Assembly: GCA_005887925.1 (NCBI GenBank)
Contig: VBLP01000190.1
Coordinates: 1-36,221, forward strand
Source of the DNA: Deltaproteobacteria bacterium
GTDB lineage: Bacteria; Myxococcota_A; Polyangia; Haliangiales; Haliangiaceae
Direction: 5' to 3'
DNA length: 36,221 nucleotides
Both the position numbers and the translations under genes were made by a program. Positions 29,583-36,221 of this stretch are shown here, piece after piece. A model generated the notes under the pieces. The model did no database searches and was not told the DNA's origin. It saw only the letters and a list, made by a program, of their open reading frames with translations. Position 1 is the first letter of the stretch; the number at the start of each line of letters is the position of its first letter.

Positions 29583-31326
29583 TCAGGGATCGACCTGGAG
29601 CCAGTCCTCGTGCCACATCAGCGCGCAGCCGCGGTCGCACGGGCCGCGATCGCCGACCACGGCGCCGGTGCAGTGCAGGCCGGCGAGGATGTAGATCGGG
29701 GCGCGCGTCGTGATCCAGCGGTCGTATTCGAACACGGTCGTCAGCTGGTTGGCGATCGCGAACCGCTTGCCGACGTAGGCGCGCATCTCGGGCATGAAGG
29801 TCAGGCCGTCGCGCCGGCCGTGGAGGTCGAGGCCGGCGAGGATCTCGTCGAGGTCGCGAACGCGGGCGTGGCGGAGGTGCCGGGCGCACGGCGGATCGCG
29901 GTGCGGCGCCTCGGCCGGCTCGAGCCACTCGTCGCGGTACATCATGGGGCAGTGCCGGCCGCAGCCCTCGGGCGCCGGTCCCTCGCGGGCGCAGTCGACG
30001 GCGCGTGACGCGATGGACCCGGCCGGCGGTCTTCCACTGCGCCTCGGTGAACAAGAGGCCCCGCGTGCGATCGCGGCTGTCGAGCGTCGCGCGCAGCGCC
30101 TCGGCGGGCTTGACGCGCACCCACGCGCCGGCGGCGAACGCTGATGGCTCGCCGAGGTGCTCGCGCGCCGGCGGCGGCTTGATCACCCGGATCAGGCCGG
30201 ACTTGATGCCCAGGCCGCGATCGAGCCGGCCGCGGATCCGGCCGACCAGGGTGTGGGCGCCGATGATGTCGGCGCGCTGGCAGTGCCGTGGCAGCGGGCT
30301 GCGCAGGCTGTCGCGCATCGTCTCGGGCAGGTGCGGCCGCACCAGCGCCGACATCGCGTAGTGCGCCAGCCCGCGCGCGTTGTCGCGATAGATCACGACG
30401 GTGAGCTGCTCGCGCCCGCGATCGGTCCAGCGGTACTTCCAGTCGTCGTCGCGGCCGACGAAGTCGACGTCGTGCAGCCCGCGGGCCGCGGCGTCGGCGG
30501 CGACCTTCCAGATCAGCAGGTGGCCCGGCGACAGCTTGGCGGCGCTCGGATCGTAGCCGATCTTGAGCGCGTACAGCGTGTGGCGGTCCTCGACCGCGAC
30601 CAGCGTCGCGACGCGGCGGCCGCCGGCGCGCAGGAAGTACAGCGCCCCCTGGCCGCGCCGGCCGACCAGCATCACGAGCGCGCGGTAGAGGTGCGCGACG
30701 CGCGGGTCGGCGTCGATGCTGGTGCCGGCGGCGCGCTTCCACGCCATCGCCTCGATCGCGAGCGCGTCATCGAACGCGGCGCGATCGGGGACCGGGATGC
30801 GCTCGAGCGCGACGTCGCCGGCCTTGCGCTCGCAGCGCTGCAGGTTGGCGCGGAACCTGGTCGGCAGCCGGTCCTCGAACCCGGCGAGCTCGAGGTAGAG
30901 GTGGGCGTGCTCGCGGCGTATCAGCGACGGGCAGCCGTCGGCCGCGGCGAGCGCCGGCAGCCGGGTGGCGAGCGGCGACGCGGTCGGCACCCGCGTCAGG
31001 ATGAGCTGCGACCAGCCCGGCTCGCTGCGCAACACGCGCCAGATCGCGTCGACACCGTCGGGGCTGCCGCAGTAGTCGTAGCCCGGCGAGTGGTCGCAGC
31101 GCAGCGCGCGCAGGCAATGGTGGTCGTGGACCAGCGGCAGCGCACCGACCATGGTGTCGCCGTCCCAGGCCGCCGCCACGACCGGATCCTTGCCGGGGCT
31201 GAGCGGCGCCGCGAGCGTGAAGAACTCCGGACCCAGAAACGGCGGCGCATCGGCGGTGAGATGCTGCCAGTGTTTCCAGCCCGGGTGATGTCGGACTTCG
31301 GAGAGGCCGACGAGCGAGCCTTGCAT
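29583..31326 (-). pseudogene. FemAB/BioF2-type GNAT protein with Cys-rich C-terminal module, frameshifted
   Basis: From ATG 31326, the first ~390 residues form a double-GNAT (Acetyltransf_6/FemAB-like) protein: WDGDTMVGALPLVHDHH, the core FRANLQRCERKAGDVALERI, AIEAMAWKRAAGTSID, GYDPSAAKLSPGHLLIWK and DVDFVGRDDDWKYRW. A second module follows (VRVKPAEALRATLDSRDRTRG, LLFTEAQWKTAGRVHRV). At about 29990-30005 the frame shifts; the next frame gives EGCGRHCPMMYRDEWLEPAE and a last domain ending ALMWHEDWLQVDP. In related proteins, as I recall, a longer segment connects the two parts, so a small deletion is likely. Both halves keep good sequence, implying a recent lesion or a sequence error. Confidence 0.65.
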
Positions 31327-31501
31327 GCTGCGAGTAACGAGCAAGCGACATGCCCCGCCGCCGCGCCCCAGCGCTCGCGCAGTTGCAGGCATAACCCGCG
31401 CGCTGCCTCGTGCGTCGGGGAGTTTCGGTCGCGCGGCCGGCGATCCGGCGCGGTTCGGCGCGCGGTGTGGCGTCCGGGCACGCCTCAGTGAGACGATGAG
31501 A

Positions 31502-32209
31502 TCACGACAGCGCGACGACGCGGGCGAAGTCGGTCGCGCTGACGATCCCGATCGGCTCGCGCGCCTTGCACACGACGACGCGGCGGGCGCGCAGATCGGC
31601 GACGTGCGCGGCCACGCGATGCAGCTTCATCTCGGCCGGCAGGCAGATCACCGCGGCGTCGTACACGGTCTCGACCGGCGTCGCGCGCGGCAGGTCGCGG
31701 CTCGCCAGCGCGTTGGCCTGCGTGAACATCCCGATCGGGTGGCCGTCATCGGTGACGATCAGGCCGGTCACGTGGAAGCGATCGAGCATGTCGACCGCCG
31801 CGCTCAGCGGCTGGTGGATGTCGATCGTGACGATCGGCGAGGTCATCACCTGTGCGACCGGCGTCTCGATCCGCGCGTCGCGGACCGCGGCGGTGAGATC
31901 GACCGCGCAGATCACGCCCGCGAGCTCGCGGCCCTCGGTCACGAACACCATCACGTCGCTGGCGCGGCGCCTAGGGAATATCATCTTGTGCTGCGTCGGG
32001 CGCCGCCCGCCCTGCATCACGCCGAGCTGGATCAGGTCGGTCCGGGTGACGACGCCCACGATGTGGCCCTTCGCATCGAGGATCGGCAGACCCGAGATGC
32101 CCCGCGCCTGCATCGTCCTGGCTAGGTCCTCGACCGGCGTATCGACGCGCGCGACCTCGAGATCGCGGGTCATGTAACTGACGACAGGCTCGTCGAAATG
32201 AATGCGCAT
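31502..32209 (-). CDS. CBS-domain protein
   Basis: A 235-residue cytoplasmic protein made of CBS modules: YMTRDLEVARVDTPVEDLARTMQ...GLPILDAKGHIVGVVTRTDL (about 12-60), AQVMTSPIVTIDIHQPLSAAVDML...LIVTDDGHPIGMFTQ (about 118-170) and ETVYDAAVICLPAEMKLHRVA...IGIVSATDFARVV (about 178-232). CBS pairs bind AMP, ATP or related ligands and act as energy sensors. No enzyme is attached, so it probably regulates a partner. The linker at about 65-80 (RRPTQHKM) is basic. ATG 32209 is chosen; an in-frame ATG at 32275 would add a poor N-terminus. An unusual inverted repeat lies 68 bases upstream. Confidence 0.82.
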   Translation of the reverse strand: MRIHFDEPVVSYMTRDLEVARVDTPVEDLARTMQARGISGLPILDAKGHIVGVVTRTDLIQLGVMQGGRRPTQHKMIFPRRRASDVMVFVTEGRELAGVICAVDLTAAVRDARIETPVAQVMTSPIVTIDIHQPLSAAVDMLDRFHVTGLIVTDDGHPIGMFTQANALASRDLPRATPVETVYDAAVICLPAEMKLHRVAAHVADLRARRVVVCKAREPIGIVSATDFARVVALS

Positions 32210-32276
32210 GATCGCGCACGCTGCCAGTCCCGTGCCGGCGATGTCGGTGCCGCCGTCGAGGAAGTGTCCATGCATG

Positions 32277-32315
32277 CGCGGGCGAGCTCCGCAAACACTG
32301 CGCAGCTCGCCCGCG
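32277..32315. promoter_or_regulatory. 12-bp perfect inverted repeat upstream of the CBS gene
   Basis: CGCGGGCGAGCT (32277-32288) and AGCTCGCCCGCG (32304-32315) are exact reverse complements separated by 15 bases. Each could be one half-site of a dimeric regulator, or the pair could form an RNA stem in the CBS leader. It lies 68 bases upstream of the CBS start. Confidence 0.45.
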
Positions 32316-32369
32316 GTCGCGAATCGCCTGCGCGGCGACCGGCGGCGATCGTCCGGATCGCGCAGCGGG

Positions 32370-32392
32370 CGCGGCGCATGTGGTGCGCCGCG
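32370..32392. promoter_or_regulatory. 9-bp hairpin in the CBS/MFS intergenic region
   Basis: CGCGGCGCA (32370-32378) and TGCGCCGCG (32384-32392) form a perfect stem with a TGTGG loop. Its function is unknown. Confidence 0.3.
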
Positions 32393-32663
32393 TCGATCGG
32401 CGCAATCACCGCGAACTCGTGATGTGGGTGTAGAACATACGTGGCGCGCTGCTCGCACGGCTCGCGCGGCTCGACGAGCATCGCGTGTTGCGAGCGCGCC
32501 GCGCCGCCGGCGGGGGAATCGCTGAGACGAGCCGCGGCAGCAGACCCGCGCACCTGTTCAGGGCCCGCGCGGCGCGACGCGCAGCGCTCGACGACGATCG
32601 CGCCGGCGGTGGCGCGCGACGGCGGGCGGCTCGCCCACAACATAGTTGCTTTCGCTGTCCAGG

Positions 32664-32693
32664 CCGGTTACCGGTTCGAGCGGCTCCGCTCGA
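32664..32693 (+). promoter_or_regulatory. Palindrome and stem-loop in the MFS leader
   Basis: CCGGTTACCGG (32664-32674) is an 11-base palindrome. It is followed at once by the stem TCGAGCG-GCTC-CGCTCGA (32676-32693). Both lie about 70-100 bases before the MFS start, where an operator or a leader RNA structure would sit. Confidence 0.35.
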
Positions 32694-32764
32694 TTCCTGC
32701 CGGAGGTGCTGATGCTCCGCGCCGACGGCGTCCACGCCTGCCACCCTCCGCAAGGAGAATCTGG

Positions 32765-34336
32765 ATGACTACCGAAGCACCAGCCTCGACGCCACGTACC
32801 GGGGAGATCGTCTCGAAAGCCGAAGAGCGGCGGGTCATCTTCGCCTCGTCGCTCGGCACCGTGTTCGAGTGGTACGACTTCTATCTCTACGCGGTCCTCG
32901 CGCCGTTCTTCTCGCTGCTGTTCTTCGCGCCGGGCAATCCCACCGCGGCGCTGCTGTCTTCGTTCGTGACCTACGCGGCCGGCTTCCTGGTCCGTCCGTT
33001 CGGCGCGATCGTGTTCGGCCGCATCGGTGACCTCGTCGGCCGCAAGTATACCTTCCTCATCACGATCACCGTGATGGGCGCGTCGACCTTCCTGGTCGGC
33101 CTGCTGCCGACGTTCAAGACCGTCGGCTGGTTCGCGCCGACGATGCTCACGCTGCTGCGCCTGACCCAGGGCCTCGCGCTCGGCGGCGAGTACGGCGGCG
33201 CGGCGACCTACGTCGCCGAGCACGCGCCGACCGACAAGCGCGGCCGCGCCACGAGCTGGATCCAGACCACGGCGACGGTCGGGCTGCTCCTGGCGCTCAT
33301 CGTGATCTGGATCTGCCGCAAGGTCATGGTGAAGGACGACTTCGCGAGCTGGGGCTGGCGGATCCCGTTCCTGCTGTCGGCCATCCTCCTGGTGTTCTCG
33401 ATCTACATCCGCCTCAAGCTGCAGGAGTCGCCGGTGTTCCGGCGCATGAAGGCGGAGAACCGCGGATCGAAGCACCCGCTCAAGGACAGCTTCTTCCGCT
33501 ATCCCAACAACAAGCTGGTGCTCCTGGCCTTGCTCGGTGCGACCGCCGGTCAGGGCGTGGTGTGGTACACCGGCCAGTTCCAGGCGCTGTTCTTCCTGCA
33601 GAACACGCTCAAGCTCGACGCGCTGGAGGTCTATCCGCTGATCGGTGCGTCGCTCGTGCTCGGCACGCCATTCTTCATCCTGTTCGGCCACCTGTCCGAC
33701 CGGATCGGCCGGCTCAAGATCATCCTGGCCGGCTGCGTGATCGCCGCCGCGACCTACGTCCCGCTGTTCAAGGGGCTGACGCACTTCACCAACCCGGCGC
33801 TGGAGCGGTTCCAGGAGACCGTCAAGGTCACGGTCGCCGCGGATCCGGACCAGTGCGGGATTCCGATCTTCCGCGGTCCGTGGACCGAGTTCTCGGCGTG
33901 CGCCAACGCCAAGGACTACCTCACCAGCCGCGGCATCTCGTACGAGCAGCTCCCGCAGGTCGCCAGCAAGCCGGTGGTCGTCATGATCGGTGACACCGCG
34001 GTCGAAGGCTGGGACGGCAAGGCCAAGGCCGACAGCGAGAAGGCGGCGGCGGCGGCGCTCAAGGCCAAGGGCTACCCCACCGCGGCCAATCCCGACGATG
34101 TCAACGTCCCCATGGTGATCCTCCTGCTCGTCATCATGGTCATCTACGTCACCATGGTGTACGGGCCGATCGCGGCGTATCTCGTCGAGCTGTTCCCGAC
34201 CCGGATCCGCTACACCTCGATGTCGCTGCCGTACCACATCGGCAACGGCTGGTTCGGCGGCATGCTGCCGCTGCTCGCGATCATCGGCGCGCTGTTCCTG
34301 CGCGAGACGCCGAAGAACTTCGACATCCACACCTAG
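32765..34336 (+). CDS. MFS transporter of the metabolite:H+ symporter (MHS) type
   Basis: A 523-residue inner-membrane transporter. It opens with the MHS signature [16 protein letters not shown] in helix 1, then [14 protein letters not shown] (loop 2-3 motif), [23 protein letters not shown] and [20 protein letters not shown]. These resemble ProP/KgtP-like symporters of osmolytes or dicarboxylates. After helix 9 there is a ~105-residue hydrophilic insert (about 339-447) with two cysteines (about 364 and 379). The end reads [24 protein letters not shown]; in relatives about 30 residues, including helix 11-12 parts, separate GGMLPLLA from GALFLRET, so an in-frame deletion is suspected. The ATG has a good Shine-Dalgarno (AAGGAG, 32752-32757). 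The substrate is unknown. Confidence 0.85.
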   Translation: MTTEAPASTPRTGEIVSKAEERRVIFASSLGTVFEWYDFYLYAVLAPFFSLLFFAPGNPTAALLSSFVTYAAGFLVRPFGAIVFGRIGDLVGRKYTFLITITVMGASTFLVGLLPTFKTVGWFAPTMLTLLRLTQGLALGGEYGGAATYVAEHAPTDKRGRATSWIQTTATVGLLLALIVIWICRKVMVKDDFASWGWRIPFLLSAILLVFSIYIRLKLQESPVFRRMKAENRGSKHPLKDSFFRYPNNKLVLLALLGATAGQGVVWYTGQFQALFFLQNTLKLDALEVYPLIGASLVLGTPFFILFGHLSDRIGRLKIILAGCVIAAATYVPLFKGLTHFTNPALERFQETVKVTVAADPDQCGIPIFRGPWTEFSACANAKDYLTSRGISYEQLPQVASKPVVVMIGDTAVEGWDGKAKADSEKAAAAALKAKGYPTAANPDDVNVPMVILLLVIMVIYVTMVYGPIAAYLVELFPTRIRYTSMSLPYHIGNGWFGGMLPLLAIIGALFLRETPKNFDIHT

Positions 34337-36221
34337 TTGACCGGCACCACGAGCAGCTTGCTGTCGCCGGAGATGAACACCACGGCATCGTCGAGGCTGC
34401 TCGTCATCGCGAGCGGAGCGTAGATTGTTTCGCCGGTGGCGTTGGCGGTGTCGGGCAGCATCACGGTCCGGATCCGCGGGTAGAATCCGCTCGCGTCGAG
34501 CGCGCCGGTCAGGTCGTAGATCTCGAGGTGCGCGCCGGCGGGATCGTCGAGGACGTAGCTGAACGCCCGGCGCGAATCGCGCGATGCCAGCGCGATCCCG
34601 GTGGACGGGATCTTGCCGGTGAAGCCGAGCGAGCGATCGTAGACGTCGCGATTCTGCACGATCATGCGTGATGCATCACCGCCGACGGTCAGGGCCGGCG
34701 GAGAGTAGATGGTGATGACGAGATTGCTGGGGAGCACGGTACTGGAGAGCGAGTCAAAGACCATCAGCGGTGCGCCGCCGGACAGATACGTGTCGCCAAA
34801 GTAGATCCGGCTGCCGTCGGGGCTGCCGGCGAGGTAACCCCAGAACCTGCTGCCGATGGCCCGGACCGAGTGATCCAGGACGTCATAGAGGTGAAAGCTC
34901 GCGTCTCCGTCACAGTCTCTCTCGTACACCACGAAGATCTTGCCGCTGTCCGTCGCCGCCACCTGGTCGAAGATGTTGCCGCAGAAGGCGCCGGCCGGAC
35001 TGCTCGCGCGCTGCACCGGCGCCGACACACCGTCGGTCAGCGAGATCTCGTTGATCGCATGGCGGTCGAGGGCGATCAGAGACCGCCCGTCGGGGGTCAG
35101 TGCGATGTCTTGCAGGAGCGGGATGATCCAGGGCGGACGGGTGGACCACCTGCCATCGCCATACACGAAGCGCTCGATCTGCTGATCGAGTCGGTTCACG
35201 CCGTAGATCGTCTGGCGCTCGGCGTCGTAGAGGATGCGCGCCCGCGGGCTCGGCGCATCGATCGCCTGATAGGTGAGCTCGGGCGGCGCCACGATCACGA
35301 GCTCGGCGCGGCTCAGCGCGGAGCCCTGCGGTGCAAGGGTCACCGGGTATCGGCCCTCGGGCAGCGGCGGGTAGCTCACCGTGATCTGCGTGTCGCTGTC
35401 CGGGCGCACCGGGCCGATCACGGTCTCACCGACGGTGACGGTGGCCGTCCCCGAGGCGGGGAAGCCGGCGCCGCGGACATGCAACACGCCGCCGCGGCCG
35501 GCGATACCCACGTAGGGCGCCACAAACCGGACCTCGGGCAGGCTCAGGATCAGCCGGTAGGTGACGTGCACGGTGGCCGTTCGCTCCACGTTGCCACGCG
35601 TCGTGAACGCCGCAGGGCCGGTCACCGGCGCCGGCGGCGCGGTGACCGTGACCCACGGCGGCGCCTCGATCACCTCGACACCGGGGCCGTTGAACACCAG
35701 CGACACGGCACTCGGCGACGGTATCCCGCCCCCGCTCGCCGCCGCGAATTCCATGGACGTCACCGTCGCCTGCAGCGCGAGATCGGATGGCTGGACGTCG
35801 TAGACCACCGGCAGGTCGAAGGTGTCGACGCCGCTGCTGCTGTGATGCCGCGCCACGAATCGCATGCGGGTCGAGCGCCGTCCGGTGATCGATGTATCGG
35901 TGGGCGCGAGCTTGAAGGTGGCCGAGTCCTCGGTGCCGGGCTGCTCGGTGATCGAGAGCCAGGTCGCCTGTGGCTCGCCCGGCGGATAGCCGAACAAGAC
36001 GATGTCACCGCGATAGGACAGCCGCGCGCTCACGGTCGCGCCGGCCGGTAGCGCATCGCCTTCGCTGGCCGCGAGCATCACTTCTGTGGGCGACAGCACG
36101 AACGCTCCGTCGCGCGACCCGCAGTCTGCAGCGCAACCGTCGCCGTCGACCGTGTTGCCATCGTCGCATACCTCGCCGGGGTCGAGCACGCCGTCACCAC
36201 ACGGGTCCTTGCAGTCGGCCG
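34333..36221 (-). CDS. Large secreted protein with myxobacterial Cys-rich repeat, IPT/TIG domain and beta-propeller (5' end outside window)
   Basis: The frame is open to the right edge, so the N-terminus and signal peptide are missing. The visible part begins with a DUF4215/Myxococcus Cys-rich repeat ([16 protein letters not shown] and GDGCAADC), preceded by the end of another ([10 protein letters not shown]). Ig-like segments follow, then an IPT/TIG-type domain ([23 protein letters not shown]). A C-terminal propeller-like region has YVTN/NHL-style blades ([33 protein letters not shown]). Such proteins are exported and probably sit on the cell surface, with roles in adhesion or recognition. 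No C-terminal sorting tail is seen. Its stop shares the four bases CTAG with the convergent MFS stop. Confidence 0.85.
   Translation of the reverse strand, partial: ADCKDPCGDGVLDPGEVCDDGNTVDGDGCAADCGSRDGAFVLSPTEVMLAASEGDALPAGATVSARLSYRGDIVLFGYPPGEPQATWLSITEQPGTEDSATFKLAPTDTSITGRRSTRMRFVARHHSSSGVDTFDLPVVYDVQPSDLALQATVTSMEFAAASGGGIPSPSAVSLVFNGPGVEVIEAPPWVTVTAPPAPVTGPAAFTTRGNVERTATVHVTYRLILSLPEVRFVAPYVGIAGRGGVLHVRGAGFPASGTATVTVGETVIGPVRPDSDTQITVSYPPLPEGRYPVTLAPQGSALSRAELVIVAPPELTYQAIDAPSPRARILYDAERQTIYGVNRLDQQIERFVYGDGRWSTRPPWIIPLLQDIALTPDGRSLIALDRHAINEISLTDGVSAPVQRASSPAGAFCGNIFDQVAATDSGKIFVVYERDCDGDASFHLYDVLDHSVRAIGSRFWGYLAGSPDGSRIYFGDTYLSGGAPLMVFDSLSSTVLPSNLVITIYSPPALTVGGDASRMIVQNRDVYDRSLGFTGKIPSTGIALASRDSRRAFSYVLDDPAGAHLEIYDLTGALDASGFYPRIRTVMLPDTANATGETIYAPLAMTSSLDDAVVFISGDSKLLVVPVN

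Larger units (their letters stand above)
32210..32764. other. Divergent intergenic region rich in inverted repeats, no gene seen
   Basis: This 555-base stretch separates the CBS gene from the MFS gene. Its open frames are low-complexity shadows. It contains several perfect inverted repeats (listed separately) and an AT-richer patch near 32430-32445 that could be a promoter. The density of palindromes suggests regulation of one or both flanking genes. Confidence 0.5.

Noticed and set aside
32660-32700. Possible tRNA T-arm (GGTTCGAG motif followed by a stem)
   Set aside because: No acceptor, D-arm or anticodon arm can be drawn around it; it is better explained as a leader hairpin.

Overview
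The window is a very GC-rich chromosomal segment. The following suggest Myxococcota, perhaps near the Haliangiales/Kofleriaceae: two Ser/Thr protein kinases (one with TPRs), a DUF2760/Hsp70 operon, YARHG, DUF2807, CsgG-like and LVIVD lipoproteins, and a secreted protein with a myxobacterial cysteine-rich repeat. This taxonomic reading is inference from gene content. I saw no rRNA, tRNA, CRISPR array or complete insertion sequence.

Layout. (1) 596-3035: three + strand genes joined by ATGA overlaps: a P-loop NTPase, a second protein that looks like an NTPase half without a P-loop, and an uncharacterised protein. This is the best candidate for an undescribed system. (2) 3142-4277: gene debris, namely an alpha/beta-hydrolase tail, an Rpn-type nuclease/transposase tail and an unknown tail. 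(3) 4324-9774: a GAF protein; a broken LVIVD lipoprotein overlapping a PknB-type kinase with TPRs; a CsgG-like protein; and a DUF2807 protein without a convincing start. (4) 9801-15607 (minus): DUF2760, Hsp70, an unknown small protein, then a second, frameshifted Hsp70 that carries extra GC-rich palindromic inserts. (5) 15720-18801: a membrane-anchored kinase split by an in-frame TGA in its last transmembrane helix, then an ATP-grasp ligase. (6) 18826-22687: a PPC/DUF296 protein, a serine hydrolase of the beta-lactamase fold, a CapA-like lipoprotein whose promoter and signal peptide are tandemly duplicated, and a double-YARHG lipoprotein. (7) 22886-26130 (minus): lipase chaperone LifO, aspartate-semialdehyde dehydrogenase and nitronate monooxygenase. 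(8) 26613-29560: a pentapeptide-repeat protein and a secreted S9 peptidase. (9) 29583-36221: a broken FemAB/GNAT-like protein, a CBS-domain protein, an MHS-type MFS transporter that seems to lack its last helices, and a large secreted beta-propeller protein running off the right edge.

Two themes recur. Many genes start at or within a few bases of the expected transcription start: a TANNNT-like box lies 6-10 nt before the start codon, with no Shine-Dalgarno, which suggests widespread leaderless or near-leaderless mRNAs. Also, several genes carry small lesions (frameshift, nonsense codon, apparent internal deletion). These may be real decay or assembly error, and the raw reads would tell.
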